DNA from: Alloyangia pacifica
Lineage (GTDB): Bacteria > Pseudomonadota > Alphaproteobacteria > Rhodobacterales > Rhodobacteraceae
DNA: 64,000 nt
NCBI RefSeq assembly: GCF_900116195.1
Contig: NZ_FOZW01000018.1
Span: 17,036-81,035, forward strand
Reading direction: 5' to 3'
Part shown: positions 26,024 to 35,716 of the stretch, piece after piece
Numbering within the stretch: position 1 is the first letter of the stretch
Layout of the letters: every line of letters begins with the position of its first letter
The notes under the pieces: model-generated
Told to the model about the DNA's origin: nothing
What the model saw: only the letters and a program-made list of their open reading frames with translations
The model's database searches: none
Translations under genes and position numbers: made by a program

Positions 26024-26820
26024 TGTCGCCCTATTTCACGCTCTTCCGCCGGGCGGGAACCGCCGCGCTCTTCGCCTTTCTGCTCGCGCCGCTGGTCGCG
26101 GTGATCATCGTGTCGGTCAATGCCGGCGCAACGCCGAAATTCCCGCCCGAGGGCTTCTCGCTGCGCTGGTACGGCGCGGCGCTCGCCAACCCAGCCTTCA
26201 CCGGCTCGGCGCTGACCTCTCTGGTGCTGGCCGCGCTGGCGACCGCCATCGGCACACCGCTCGGCGTGGCAGCCGCCTTCGGCATCGCCCGCGGCAAGAT
26301 GCCGAGCGGCCTTCGCGGGCTGCTCGAGGCGACCTTCCTGTCGCCGCTGATCGTGCCGGGCATCGTCATCGGCGTGGCGCTTCTGGTCACCCTGTCGACC
26401 GCCGGGCTCCGCGATGCCTGGTTGCGACTGACCCTCGGTCACGTACTGCTGGTCGTGCCCTACGTGATCCGTACCAGCCTCGCCGCGCTGCAGAGCTTTG
26501 ATCCGTCCCTGGAGGAGGCCGCGCACACGCTCGGCGCAAGCCGCGCGAAGATCCTGACGCGGGTGACGCTGCCGGTGCTCAAACCCGCGATCTTCGCCGG
26601 GGCCGCATTCGGCTTCATCATCTCCTTCGACGACGCCGCGGTGTCGATCTTCCTGATCGACAGCAGCACCTCGACCCTGCCGCTCGCGATCATGAGCTAC
26701 ATGCAGTACAACTTCGATCCCTCGATCGCGGCCATCTCGTCCATGCTCATCGCCATCACCCTCGCCGGGGCCCTCTTCATCGAGCGCGTCTTCGGTCTCA
26801 AGAAATTCCTCGGGAACTGA
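26020..26820 (+). CDS. ABC transporter permease, PotC-like
   Basis: 266 residues with six helices and the EAA loop EEAAHTLGASRAKILTRVTLP. It pairs with the upstream permease to form the membrane channel. Possible starts are GTG 26011, ATG 26020 and ATG 26023; 26020 is chosen because ATGA overlap is the prevailing junction type in this operon. Confidence 0.9.
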   Translation: MMSPYFTLFRRAGTAALFAFLLAPLVAVIIVSVNAGATPKFPPEGFSLRWYGAALANPAFTGSALTSLVLAALATAIGTPLGVAAAFGIARGKMPSGLRGLLEATFLSPLIVPGIVIGVALLVTLSTAGLRDAWLRLTLGHVLLVVPYVIRTSLAALQSFDPSLEEAAHTLGASRAKILTRVTLPVLKPAIFAGAAFGFIISFDDAAVSIFLIDSSTSTLPLAIMSYMQYNFDPSIAAISSMLIAITLAGALFIERVFGLKKFLGN

Positions 26821-26823
26821 ACC

Positions 26824-27864
26824 ATGGCCCAAGTCACTCTCTCGCGCATCACCAAGCGTTACCCCGGCTCTGACACGCCCGCCGTAGACGACGTGTCAAT
26901 GACCATCCCCAAGGGCAGCTTCACCACGCTGCTGGGCCCCTCGGGCTGCGGCAAGAGCTCGACCCTGCGCATCGTCGCCGGCCTGTCGAAGCCCGATTTC
27001 GGCACGCTGCAGATGGATGGGCGCGACATCACGCATCTTTCCGCCGCCAAGCGCAACATCGGCATGGTGTTCCAGTCGCTGGCGCTGTTCCCGCACATGA
27101 CCGTGGCGCAGAACGTGGCCTTCGGGCTCGAGATGCGCGGCATGGGCCGCAGCGAGCGCGAGGCCAAGGTCGCCCGGGCCCTCGACATCGTCGAGCTCGG
27201 CCATCTCGCCGCGCGCCACCCGCACCAGCTTTCGGGCGGCCAGCAGCAGCGCGTGGCGCTGGCCCGTGCGCTGGTGGTCGAGCCGTCGATCCTGATCCTC
27301 GACGAGCCATTCTCGGCGCTCGACCGCAAGCTGCGCGAGACCATGCAGATCGAGCTCTACCGCATCACCCGCGAGCTCGGCATCACCGCCATGTTCGTGA
27401 CCCACGACCAGGAAGAGGCGCTGACCCTCTCCGACAGCATCGTGGTGATGAACCAGGGTCGGATCGAGCAGCAGGGCACCCCGCGCGAGATCTACGGCGC
27501 GCCGCGCACCCGTTTCACCGCCGAGTTCATGGGCCTGTCGAACTTCCTGCCCGCGCGGTGTAGCAGCGGCGCCCTCTCTTTCGAGGGGCTGACCACCGCG
27601 CGACCGGAAACGCTCGAGGCCGAGGGCGACTGCACCGTCGCGCTGCGCCCCGAAGGTCTGTCGCTGAGCAGCACGCGCCCCGAAGGCGCGGCGCTGAAGG
27701 GCCATCTGGCCGAGGCGATCTATCAGGGTGCCAGCACCGCCTACACGCTCGACCTGCCGTCGGGCCGGCGGATCACCGCGCGCACCCCCGATTGCGGCCT
27801 GCAGCCCGGCCAGGAGGCCTGGGTCTCCTGGACGCCCGGCGCGCTGCACGCCTTCGCCGCCTGA
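26824..27864 (+). CDS. ABC transporter ATP-binding protein, PotA-like
   Basis: 346 residues. Walker A GPSGCGKSS, Q-loop VFQSLALFPHMT, signature LSGGQQQR, Walker B ILILDEPFSALD and H-loop THDQEEAL are all present, followed by a C-terminal TOBE domain (from about 245) as in PotA/FbpC importers. It energises the two permeases just upstream (3-bp gap). Confidence 0.95.
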   Translation: MAQVTLSRITKRYPGSDTPAVDDVSMTIPKGSFTTLLGPSGCGKSSTLRIVAGLSKPDFGTLQMDGRDITHLSAAKRNIGMVFQSLALFPHMTVAQNVAFGLEMRGMGRSEREAKVARALDIVELGHLAARHPHQLSGGQQQRVALARALVVEPSILILDEPFSALDRKLRETMQIELYRITRELGITAMFVTHDQEEALTLSDSIVVMNQGRIEQQGTPREIYGAPRTRFTAEFMGLSNFLPARCSSGALSFEGLTTARPETLEAEGDCTVALRPEGLSLSSTRPEGAALKGHLAEAIYQGASTAYTLDLPSGRRITARTPDCGLQPGQEAWVSWTPGALHAFAA

Positions 27865-27872
27865 GTCCGAGC

Positions 27873-29237
27873 ATGACGACAGGTATCGCAGCCCGCCCCT
27901 TCTCGGGGGTGGAAGGCCCCGGCCGCGCCGCGCTCGCCCTCGCGGCGCTGTGCTCGGCCGCCGGGCAGCTCACCGGGTGGCAGGAGCTCCTCTGGCTCGG
28001 CCTGCTGGCGCTCGCGAGTTTCGTCGCCTGCGACTGGATACGGGTGCGCAGCTCGGGCCGCACGGTGATGGCGCTGGCGCTGACGCTTTCCGCCGTCACT
28101 GCGGCGCTGCTACCTGCGGCGCGGCCGGTGATCCTGTCGGCGGCGACGCAGGGGCTCGGCTTCACCGCGCTGCTGGTGGCGCTTGCCACCCTGCGCCCGG
28201 CCATGCAGCGCTCGCGGCTTCTGGCGCAGGCCGCGGCTTGGCTGATCGGGCGTCCGCGCGGGCAGCGCTATGCCTCGGTCACCTATGGTGGCCACGGGCT
28301 GGCGCTGATTTTCAACGTGGGCGTTCTGCAGCTGATCGGTGACATCCTCGCCGCGGCGCGGCTCGATTTCGCCCGCCACCCCACCGCGCGTCACCTGCTG
28401 ATGGCCACCATGCGCGGCTCGGCCGCAATCGCGCTCTGGTCGCCGCTGGCCATGGGCTTCGCCGTCGTCACCTCCTCCTTCGCGAAGCTCGATCCGCTGG
28501 CCTATATCGCGCTCGGCATGGCGCTGGCGCTGGTGCTTCTGGGCACCGGCTGCCTGCTGCCCCGACACGACCGCGCCGAGACGCTCGACCTCCCCTCGGA
28601 CGGCAACGCCCGGGCCATGGCGCTCCTTCTCCTCGGCGCGCTCACGCTGTTGGCCACCACATCGGCGCTCTACCTCTTCGCGGGCCTGAGTTTCCTGACA
28701 GCAACCACACTCGTGGTGCCGGTCTTCGCACTGGTCTGGATCCGGCTCGAGCCCGATGCCGACGGCGCACGCGCCGCCCCGGCAGCACTCGCAAGCCGCC
28801 TCTCGGATCTGCGCAACGAAATGTTCATCTTTGCCGGCTCGACGGTGATCGGCGCGCTGGCGGCGCTGCTCTTCACGCTCTACGGCCCGCAGTCGATCAT
28901 CGCCTTCGACAGCCCGCTGATGCCGGTCGCGGTGCTGCTGACCATCTGGGGCCTGTCGGTCATCTCCACGCCGCCCTCGATCCCGGTGATCCTGATCGCG
29001 CAGCTGATGGCAACCTCGCCGCTGGCGCAGGGACATGCGCTGTCGCTTGCCATGGCGCTCTCGGCGGGCTGGTCGCTGGGCATGATGGTCTCGCCGGTCT
29101 CGGCGACGCTGCTGCTCTCGGCGCGGATCGCCGGCGAGCCGGCACGCCGTATCGCCTGGGACTGGAACCGGGCCTACACCGCGATCGCCGTGCCGCTGAC
29201 CTCGGCGGCGCTGGCGCTGACCTACCTGCTCGAGTGA
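27873..29237 (+). CDS. Multi-pass membrane protein, unrecognised; transporter-like
   Basis: 454 residues with about ten hydrophobic segments and no signal peptide. Two related segments, GSAAIALWSPLAMGF (about 195) and SAGWSLGMMVSPVSATLL (about 400), look like the paired helix hairpins of ion-transporter (DASS/ArsB-like) folds. That resemblance is only by eye. It starts 8 bp after the ATPase gene and so belongs to the importer operon, which already has two permeases; it may export a product or handle a counter-ion. Its end overlaps the converging iclR gene by 16 bp. Confidence 0.7.
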   Translation: MTTGIAARPFSGVEGPGRAALALAALCSAAGQLTGWQELLWLGLLALASFVACDWIRVRSSGRTVMALALTLSAVTAALLPAARPVILSAATQGLGFTALLVALATLRPAMQRSRLLAQAAAWLIGRPRGQRYASVTYGGHGLALIFNVGVLQLIGDILAAARLDFARHPTARHLLMATMRGSAAIALWSPLAMGFAVVTSSFAKLDPLAYIALGMALALVLLGTGCLLPRHDRAETLDLPSDGNARAMALLLLGALTLLATTSALYLFAGLSFLTATTLVVPVFALVWIRLEPDADGARAAPAALASRLSDLRNEMFIFAGSTVIGALAALLFTLYGPQSIIAFDSPLMPVAVLLTIWGLSVISTPPSIPVILIAQLMATSPLAQGHALSLAMALSAGWSLGMMVSPVSATLLLSARIAGEPARRIAWDWNRAYTAIAVPLTSAALALTYLLE

Positions 29238-29932
29238 GCGGTTCCGAGCGCGGCCTCGGCCTCGTCGCGCAGACCTGAGATGGCGGCCTCGATTCCGGCG
29301 CGGATCGTGGCCGTCATGCGCGCCACCGGCATCGCCAGCGAGAAGGCCAGCGGCGGCACCCCGGGCGGCACCCGCAGCGGCACCGCGAAAGAGGCCACAC
29401 CCGGCACGATCGCCGAGGGCAGGTAACACACGCCCTGCGCGCTGACCTCCACCGGCTCGGCCCGCCCGTCGGCATCGCTGAGCGTCTCGCCCGGCCTGCA
29501 GAGCGCGTGGCCACCGGCGGTGCCGGGCAGCGGCGCGACGTCGCCCACCGGCACGGTAAAGCTCAGCCCCTCACGAACCATGCGGCGCGCCACGACCACC
29601 CGGTGCTCGCCCCGGCGTTCGACGAGAAAGGTGGTCTCGTTGGTCTCGTCCCGGAGCCGCTCGAGCAGCGGCAGTAGCGGCCCGAGCCACTGGCGATGGG
29701 CGAGGAAACCCTCGCTCAGCCGCAGCACGCGCGGCGACAGGCTGAATTTGCGATCCTCGTCACGGGTGATGTAGCCCGCGCCCTGAAGAGACTTCAGCAG
29801 TGCACTCGCGGTGCTCTTGGGAATCCCAAGCCGCTCCGAGATCGCCATGTGGCCCAATGCCCCCATCTCGGCCAGAAGTTCGAGCATCTCGAGAGCGCGG
29901 ATCGGGGAACTTGTTTCGGTGCGGGGGGCCAA
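29222..29932 (-). CDS. IclR-family regulator of the ABC/hydrolase cluster
   Basis: 236 residues: winged helix near residues 12-70 (ISERLGIPKSTASALLKSL) and a C-terminal effector domain. The start is uncertain. A TTG at 29932 with GGAGA upstream is chosen; no ATG lies between it and the helix-turn-helix, and the frame stays open upstream to 30079. It converges on the membrane-protein gene. The GTTC/GAAC dyads at 22855-22879 are its most likely target in this window. Confidence 0.8.
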   Translation of the reverse strand: MAPRTETSSPIRALEMLELLAEMGALGHMAISERLGIPKSTASALLKSLQGAGYITRDEDRKFSLSPRVLRLSEGFLAHRQWLGPLLPLLERLRDETNETTFLVERRGEHRVVVARRMVREGLSFTVPVGDVAPLPGTAGGHALCRPGETLSDADGRAEPVEVSAQGVCYLPSAIVPGVASFAVPLRVPPGVPPLAFSLAMPVARMTATIRAGIEAAISGLRDEAEAALGTAHSSR

Positions 29933-30215
29933 GGCTGTCTCCAGTGCAACTGCAAGCTGTTGTGAAGCCTTCCCCAATCCGCCGCAAGCCAAATAGCGCC
30001 AGACACCGTTCCGACCTGCCGCCAAAGCTCGCACACCGCACCGCCGCGTGCTGCTCGACCGGGCCCAATCTTCTACCAAAGGCGACGGCAGCCGCTGGAG
30101 GCGTCACCACGGCGGCACTCACCGTCGGAAGCCGAGCGGTGCAGGACAAGCGCGCCGGGCGCGGGTTGGCCGGGACCTTGGTTCCCAGCCAACCCGCATG
30201 AGCCGAGGCCTGTGA

Positions 30216-31205
30216 TCAGGCGGCAACCTTGCGTTTCGCCTCAGCCAGCTTGCCCGCGTAGTCGAGCGCGGCCAGCATGTTGACGTGGTTGGCCTTGCCG
30301 GTGCCGGCGATATCGAAGGCGGTCCCATGATCCACCGAGCAGCGGTCGATCGGCAGGCCGAGCGAGACGTTCACCGCCGTATCAAAGGCAATGAGCTTGA
30401 TCGGGATGTGGCCCTGATCGTGATACTGCGCGATCACCAGATCGAAGGCGCCGGTGTTGGCGCGGTGATAGACCGTATCGGCCGAAATCGGCCCCTGCAC
30501 GTTGATGCCCTCGGCCTGCGCCATTTCGACGCCCGGCGCGATCTGCTTGTCGTCCTCGCTACCGAAGAGCCCTCCCTCGCCGCAGTGCGGGTTGATGCCG
30601 GCCACGGCGATGCGCGGGTTTTCAAGCCCCATGCGCCGCAGGTGGTTGTGGCCAATGCGGATGGTTTCCAGCACCCGCTCGGGCGTCGCGCGGGTGATCG
30701 CATCCTTCAGCGAGACGTGGGTCGAGACGTGCAGCACGTTCAGCGTCGGCGAGGCGAGCAGCATCCAGCTCGACTTGCAGCCGGTGAGATGCGCCAGCAT
30801 CCCGGTGTGACCGTCATAGTGATGGCCGGCCGCGTTCAGTGCCGCCTTGTTGATCGGCGCGGTGACGATGCACGAGGCCGCGCCCGAGCTGGTCAGCTCG
30901 ACAGCCTTGTTGATGTACTGGAACGAGGCCTCGCCACAAGCCTCCGACAGAACACCGAACTTGCCCGGCAGCCCGTCCACGGGCACGTGGATGACCTGCA
31001 GCGCATCCCCTGCGTCGCTGCCCTGCGGGCGCAGCGCCAGATCGAGATCGCAGGCGCGCACGGCCCGTTCCAGCGTGTCCTGATCGCCGATCACGGCGTA
31101 GCGGGCGCGCTCGGCGGGCGAGAGGCCGGCCATGGCCTTGACGGTGACCTCGGCGCCGACCCCGGAAGGGTCGCCCATGGTGATGACAATAGGTTGTTCG
31201 GACAT
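30216..31205 (-). CDS. PdxA-family 4-phospho-acid dehydrogenase (PdxA2-like)
   Basis: 329 residues. It shows the PdxA pattern: [11 protein letters not shown] near the N-terminus, [23 protein letters not shown] with the metal-binding His, and [11 protein letters not shown]. Here it is the last gene of an operon that also carries a DHDPS-like aldolase and a 2-hydroxyacid dehydrogenase, with a four-carbon acid-sugar kinase divergent nearby. PdxA2 enzymes of such loci oxidise and decarboxylate D-threonate or D-erythronate 4-phosphate to dihydroxyacetone phosphate; pyridoxine synthesis is therefore the less likely role. Confidence 0.9.
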   Translation of the reverse strand: MSEQPIVITMGDPSGVGAEVTVKAMAGLSPAERARYAVIGDQDTLERAVRACDLDLALRPQGSDAGDALQVIHVPVDGLPGKFGVLSEACGEASFQYINKAVELTSSGAASCIVTAPINKAALNAAGHHYDGHTGMLAHLTGCKSSWMLLASPTLNVLHVSTHVSLKDAITRATPERVLETIRIGHNHLRRMGLENPRIAVAGINPHCGEGGLFGSEDDKQIAPGVEMAQAEGINVQGPISADTVYHRANTGAFDLVIAQYHDQGHIPIKLIAFDTAVNVSLGLPIDRCSVDHGTAFDIAGTGKANHVNMLAALDYAGKLAEAKRKVAA

Positions 31206-31237
31206 GTCGTCCCTCCAGCGAGTACGGGTGCGGGGGC

Positions 31238-32218
31238 TCAGGGGCCCGCCAGATCCCCTGCGTTGAGGCAGCGCGGCGGCGTGTCGCCGGCAAAGAGCGC
31301 ATCGAGGCTTTCGATCACCATGAGGCCCACGTTTTCCAGCGCCTCCTTGGTATCCGCCCCGGAGTGCGGCGTGAAGACCGCGTTCGGATGCGAGAACACC
31401 GGGTGGCTGACATCCGGCGGCTCGGAGACATAGGCGTCGATCGCGACCCCGCCGAGCGTGCCGGCCTCGAGCGCCGCGGCCACGGCATCGAGATCGACCA
31501 CCTCGCCGCGGGCGAGGTTGATCAGCTTGGCATCCGGCTTCATCAGCTTCAGCGCTTCGGCGTTGATCAGCGCGGCGTTGCCTTCGCCGCCGAAGACGTG
31601 CAGCGAGACGTAGTCGGACTGCGCCAGCAGCTCCTCGAGCGGCACGAAGGTGACGCCGTGCTCGGCCGCAAATGCCTCATCGGGATACTTGTCGGTGGCA
31701 ACCACCGTCATCCCCAGACCCAGCGCCAGCTTCGCCAGCCGCTTGCCGATGTTGCCCAGCCCGACGATGCCCAGCGTCTTGCCGCCGAGCTGCGTGCCGA
31801 TGCGCCGCTCCCAGCCGCCGGAGGTCACCGAGGCATGCCCCTGAGGGATGAAGCGCGCCATCGAGAACATCAGCCCCACGGCAAGCTCGGCCACCGCGTC
31901 GGCATTGGCGGCGGGCGTGTTGCACACCGGCAGGCCGGCGGCGGTGCAGGCGGGGATGTCGATGTTGTCGACGCCCACGCCGTGCTTGATCACCGCCTTC
32001 AGCTTGCTGCCCTGCGCCAGCGTCTCGGCGGTGACCGGCACGAGCCCGACCACCAGCGCGTCGGCGCGGGCGATATGCTCGGACAGGCCGCCGTCGGGCA
32101 GGCTGGTGTCGGTGCAGCGGATGAATTCCCAGCCGCGCGCCTCGATCAGCTCCGGCACCCGGCCGTGCTTGCCGAAGCCCGGCGAGGTGGTGACGACGAC
32201 GGGTTTCGCTTCGGCCAT
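31238..32218 (-). CDS. D-isomer-specific 2-hydroxyacid dehydrogenase
   Basis: 326 residues of the phosphoglycerate-dehydrogenase family. The Rossmann motif [13 protein letters not shown] and catalytic Arg (NLARGEV), Glu (YVSEPP) and His (FTPHSGAD) are visible. It oxidises a 2-hydroxy acid or reduces a 2-keto acid with NAD(P). Its start overlaps the DHDPS-like stop by one base (TGATG). In this cluster the likely substrate is an acid sugar or its keto product rather than phosphoglycerate. Confidence 0.88.
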   Translation of the reverse strand: MAEAKPVVVTTSPGFGKHGRVPELIEARGWEFIRCTDTSLPDGGLSEHIARADALVVGLVPVTAETLAQGSKLKAVIKHGVGVDNIDIPACTAAGLPVCNTPAANADAVAELAVGLMFSMARFIPQGHASVTSGGWERRIGTQLGGKTLGIVGLGNIGKRLAKLALGLGMTVVATDKYPDEAFAAEHGVTFVPLEELLAQSDYVSLHVFGGEGNAALINAEALKLMKPDAKLINLARGEVVDLDAVAAALEAGTLGGVAIDAYVSEPPDVSHPVFSHPNAVFTPHSGADTKEALENVGLMVIESLDALFAGDTPPRCLNAGDLAGP

Positions 32219-33105
32219 CAGATCAGCTCGTATTTGCGCAGGATCGCCTCGACCTGCTTGTCCTGCTCGGGATCGGGCAGCAGCGCGGGCTGGCGCGAGG
32301 CACCGACCGAGTGGTCCATGACCCAGAGCGCGCGCTTCACCATCGCCGGCGGGAAGCCGAGTTTGTAAAGATCGGTGCGGAAGGCGCCATAGGTTTCCTG
32401 GGCCGCTGCCGCACCGGCCTCGTCACCCGCGTTGAAGCAGCTGACGATCTTTGCCAGCACCTCGGGCATGACGTTGCCAAGCCCCGAGATCGCGCCCTTG
32501 GCACCGTTCTGGAAGGCCCAGTGCACCAGGTGGTCGGGGCCGGAATAGACGTCGAAGCCCTCTTCCTCGCGGCCCACGGCCATGTATTGCTCGAGCGTTT
32601 CCTGCGCGCCGCCGGAATCCTTGATGCCAGCGATGTTGGGGTGCTTGGCCAGCACGCGCGCGGTCTCGGGCTCGATGTGGTTCTGCGTGCGGGCCGGGAT
32701 GTCATAGAGGTAGACCGGCGTCGACACCGTGTCCGCGACGGTGGTGAAGTGGCGGATCAGCCCATCCTGCGTGCAGGCGATGAAGAAGGGCGTGATCACC
32801 GCGATGCCGTCGACGCCGATGCGGTCGAATTCCTTGGCCAGCGCCACGGTCTCGAAGGTGGCGGGCATGCCGGCGTTGACGATGACCTTGGCCTTTCCGG
32901 CAACCTCGTCCACCACTTCTTCGGTCAGCTTCACCTTCTCGTCGAAGGTCAGTGCCGAGAAGTCGCCGTTGGTGCCGGCGCACATGATGTTGTTTCCGGC
33001 GGCCACCTGGCGGCGGACCTGGGCGCGGGTGGCCTCGAAGTTGATCGTCTCGTCGTCGTTGAAGCAGGTGACCAGCGCGACGAAGGCTTCTTTCTGCGAA
33101 CTCAT
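32218..33105 (-). CDS. DapA/NanA-family (DHDPS-like) aldolase or dehydratase
   Basis: A 295-residue TIM barrel. The substrate loop CAGTNGDFSALT replaces the GTTGE form of true DapA; the Tyr is in YLYDIPARTQ and the Schiff-base Lys in GIKDSGG. Many such proteins in catabolic loci are keto-deoxy-acid aldolases or dehydratases. It lies between tctA and the hydroxyacid dehydrogenase of the predicted acid-sugar operon. A lysine biosynthetic role is unlikely from context. Confidence 0.88.
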   Translation of the reverse strand: MSSQKEAFVALVTCFNDDETINFEATRAQVRRQVAAGNNIMCAGTNGDFSALTFDEKVKLTEEVVDEVAGKAKVIVNAGMPATFETVALAKEFDRIGVDGIAVITPFFIACTQDGLIRHFTTVADTVSTPVYLYDIPARTQNHIEPETARVLAKHPNIAGIKDSGGAQETLEQYMAVGREEEGFDVYSGPDHLVHWAFQNGAKGAISGLGNVMPEVLAKIVSCFNAGDEAGAAAAQETYGAFRTDLYKLGFPPAMVKRALWVMDHSVGASRQPALLPDPEQDKQVEAILRKYELI

Positions 33106-33117
33106 GCGTTCTCCTGA

Positions 33118-34602
33118 TTATTGGTGCTGCGCGGCACGATTGCGGACAATGGCGCGCGAGATGATGGGCCAGGCCGCCGAGAGGACGGTGAGGCCGAGGA
33201 ACAGCAGGGTGATCGGCGTCGAGATGAACGACAGCACGTTGTCGTCGTTCTGCAGCAGGCCGCGGCGCAGGTTGGATTCCAGCAGCGGACCGAGGATCAG
33301 CGCGATGCAGAGCGCCGCCTGGCTGAAGCCGAACTTCTGCATGCCCCAGCCCAGCACGCCGAAGCCCACCATGGTGTAGAGATCGACCGGGTTCAGGTTG
33401 ATCGAGAAGGCACCGATGAAGCAGAACACCACGATCGACATCGCGAGCAGACGGCGCGGGATCATCAGGATGCGGCTGAACAGCGGGATCAGCGCCATCC
33501 CGAAGATGAACATGAAGATGGTGGCGATGAAGGTGCCGCCGAACATGCCGACCACCACATCGGGGTTGGTCTGGAACAGCATCGGTCCCGGCGCGAGGCC
33601 CTGGATCAGCAGCCCGCCCATCAGCACGGCGGTGACCACGTCTCCGGGGATGCCGAGCGCGAGGAGCGGGATCAGCGCCGCGGCGCAGACCGCGTTGTTG
33701 GCCGATTCCGTGGCGGCGATGCCGGGGGCGTAGCCGGTGCCAAATTTCTCGGGGGTCTTCGAGGCGCGGCGCGTCTCGTTGTAGGAAATCCACGAGGCGG
33801 TGCCCGAGCCGGTGCCCGGCACGATGCCGATCAGCGTGCCGATGAGCGAGCCGCGTATCAGCGCGCCCTTGCTCTCGGACATCTCGGCGCGGGTGGGCCA
33901 GCGGCCCGAGACGCTCTTGATCGGCTCTTCGCCATCGGCGATGCGCTCCATCTGGGTGAACACCTCGGACAGCGCAAAGAGGCCGATCAGCGCCGGGGTG
34001 AAGGCAAAGCCCGAGGCAAAGCCCTGGATGTCGAAGGTGTAGCGCATGACGCCCGAGATCGGATCGGCGCCGACGGTCGAGATCAGGATGCCCAGCAGCC
34101 CCGAGATCGCACCCTTCAGCAGGTCACCCGAGAGCGAGGCGATGATCGTCAGGCCGAAGAGCGCCAGCGCGAAATATTCCGCCGCGCCAAATTTCAGCGC
34201 GATGCCCGCCAGCTGCGGCGCCAGCGTCGCCAGCACCACCGCCGCGATGAGCCCGCCGATGGTCGAGGCGATGGTCGCCATGCCGAGCGCCCGGCCCGCC
34301 GCGCCCTTTTGCGCCATCGGGTAGCCGTCGAGCACCGTGGCCGCCGAGGCCGGGGTGCCGGGGGTGCGCAGCAGGATCGACGAGACGCAGCCGCCGTAGA
34401 TGCCGCCGATATAGATGCCGATCAGCATGTTCAGCCCCATCACCGGGGTCATGCCGAAGGTGAGCGGGATCAGCAGCGCGACACCCATCGTCGCGGTCAG
34501 GCCCGGCAGCGCGCCGATGACCAGCCCGCCGAATGTCCCGAGCGCAATGGTCAGCAGGACCTGCGGCTCGAAGAGTGGTGCGAGAAAGGCGATTGTGTCC
34601 AT
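33118..34602 (-). CDS. tctA: TTT transporter large subunit TctA (system 2)
   Basis: 494 residues. GALPGLTATMGVALLIP and the signature LLRTPGTPASAATVLDGYPMAQKG place it in a different TctA branch from systems 1 and 4. The second-half repeat contains IVPGTGSGTASWISY and TESANNAVCAAALIPLL. The start MDTIAFL at 34602 is preferred over a 23-codon extension that begins in the hairpin region. The operon order is tctB-tctC-tctA, unlike the other systems. Confidence 0.94.
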   Translation of the reverse strand: MDTIAFLAPLFEPQVLLTIALGTFGGLVIGALPGLTATMGVALLIPLTFGMTPVMGLNMLIGIYIGGIYGGCVSSILLRTPGTPASAATVLDGYPMAQKGAAGRALGMATIASTIGGLIAAVVLATLAPQLAGIALKFGAAEYFALALFGLTIIASLSGDLLKGAISGLLGILISTVGADPISGVMRYTFDIQGFASGFAFTPALIGLFALSEVFTQMERIADGEEPIKSVSGRWPTRAEMSESKGALIRGSLIGTLIGIVPGTGSGTASWISYNETRRASKTPEKFGTGYAPGIAATESANNAVCAAALIPLLALGIPGDVVTAVLMGGLLIQGLAPGPMLFQTNPDVVVGMFGGTFIATIFMFIFGMALIPLFSRILMIPRRLLAMSIVVFCFIGAFSINLNPVDLYTMVGFGVLGWGMQKFGFSQAALCIALILGPLLESNLRRGLLQNDDNVLSFISTPITLLFLGLTVLSAAWPIISRAIVRNRAAQHQ

Positions 34603-34654
34603 GACAACCCTGCAGCTGAGTTGGGAGGCCGCTGCCGGCGGCTGGGAAAGGCGG

Positions 34655-34681
34655 GGACCGGGGCGGGGCACGCCCCGGTCC
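34655..34681 (-). other. Hairpin between tctC and tctA (system 2)
   Basis: GGACCGGGGCG (34655-34665) pairs perfectly with CGCCCCGGTCC (34671-34681), loop GGGCA. It lies directly after the binding-protein gene within the operon and probably protects or attenuates the message, favouring TctC over TctA. Confidence 0.6.
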
Positions 34682-34714
34682 GGGGACGGGTGCCGGGGCG
34701 TGCCCGGCGCCGCG

Positions 34715-35671
34715 TCAGTTGTTCATGCCGAGCATCTCGAGCTTCTCGAGCACGCCGCGGGTCGTCTCCATGTCCTTGCGGGCGCGGGCCTCGAAGGCTT
34801 CGCCGTCCTCGAAGGTCACGAACTCGCCCATGTCGGTGAGGGTCTTCTTGAACTCCTCATCGTTGGCGACCTGCTGGATCGCGTCGCGCAGCCAGGCGAG
34901 GGTTTCCTCGTCCATGCCCTTCGGACCAATCAGGCCCTTCCAGGACGACCAAGTGAAGTCGACGCCCTTTTCGACCGCGGTGGGCGTGTCGGGGAAGAGG
35001 TCGATGCGCTCGTCTTCCATGACGAAGAGCGGGGTCATCTGGCCCGAGTCAGACGCCGCCTTGGCCTCTGCGGGCGAGGCGACCATCGCGTCGATATGGC
35101 CACCGATGCAGGCGGTGCGCGCCTCGGACGAGCCGTTGAACGGCACCGACTCGATGCTGATGCCGGCGGTATCGGCAAAGGCCTCGGCCGAGATCTGGTT
35201 CGCCCCGCCCGCGCCCGAGTTGCCGACCTGCGGCTTGCTCGACTTGGCGTATTCGATGAAGGCGTCATAATCCGAGAAGGGCGCATCGGCGCAGGCCACC
35301 ATGACCTGCAGCGAGCGGGCGTAGAGACCGATGAACTCGACATCGTCCAGCTGGTAATCGGTGCCGCCGATCAGCGGCTTGATCACCAGCGGGCCCTGCG
35401 CACCTGCGCCAAGGGTGTAGCCGTCGGCGCGGGCATGGATCGCCGCGGACGAGCCGATGCCACCGCCACCGCCGGGCTGGTTGCGCACCACCATCTGGCC
35501 GTCGAACAGGCGCTCGAAGGCATCTGCCACCACGCGCATCGACAGGTCGGTGGAGCCACCCGCGGAATAGGGCACGACCACCTGGATCGGACGCGCGGGG
35601 AAATCCGCAGCAAGCGCCGCACCCGCAGTTGCAGTGGCCAGTGCGGCCCCGATGAGTGTTTTCTTGATCAT
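34715..35671 (-). CDS. tctC: TTT transporter substrate-binding protein, Bug type (system 2)
   Basis: 318 residues with a signal peptide (MIKKTLIGAALATATAGAALA). The mature start ADFPARPIQVVVPYSAGGSTD is the Bug-family pattern, distinct from the CIAPAxPGGGWD type of systems 1 and 4. It binds a small carboxylate in the periplasm; the operon context suggests a four-carbon or related acid sugar. Confidence 0.93.
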   Translation of the reverse strand: MIKKTLIGAALATATAGAALAADFPARPIQVVVPYSAGGSTDLSMRVVADAFERLFDGQMVVRNQPGGGGGIGSSAAIHARADGYTLGAGAQGPLVIKPLIGGTDYQLDDVEFIGLYARSLQVMVACADAPFSDYDAFIEYAKSSKPQVGNSGAGGANQISAEAFADTAGISIESVPFNGSSEARTACIGGHIDAMVASPAEAKAASDSGQMTPLFVMEDERIDLFPDTPTAVEKGVDFTWSSWKGLIGPKGMDEETLAWLRDAIQQVANDEEFKKTLTDMGEFVTFEDGEAFEARARKDMETTRGVLEKLEMLGMNN

Positions 35672-35716
35672 GAAGTCTTCCTCCCTTCAGTATGGTTGTA
35701 TTCGGGCTGTCGCGCC

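Noticed and set aside
30216..31205. Annotation as a pyridoxine biosynthesis gene pdxA
   Set aside because: Context with an acid-sugar kinase, TTT importer and aldolase points to the PdxA2 catabolic branch.
33121..34839. A 572-codon plus-strand frame opposite tctA of system 2
   Set aside because: Low-complexity Arg/Asp/Glu/Gln-rich translation typical of the reverse of a membrane-protein gene; no motifs.
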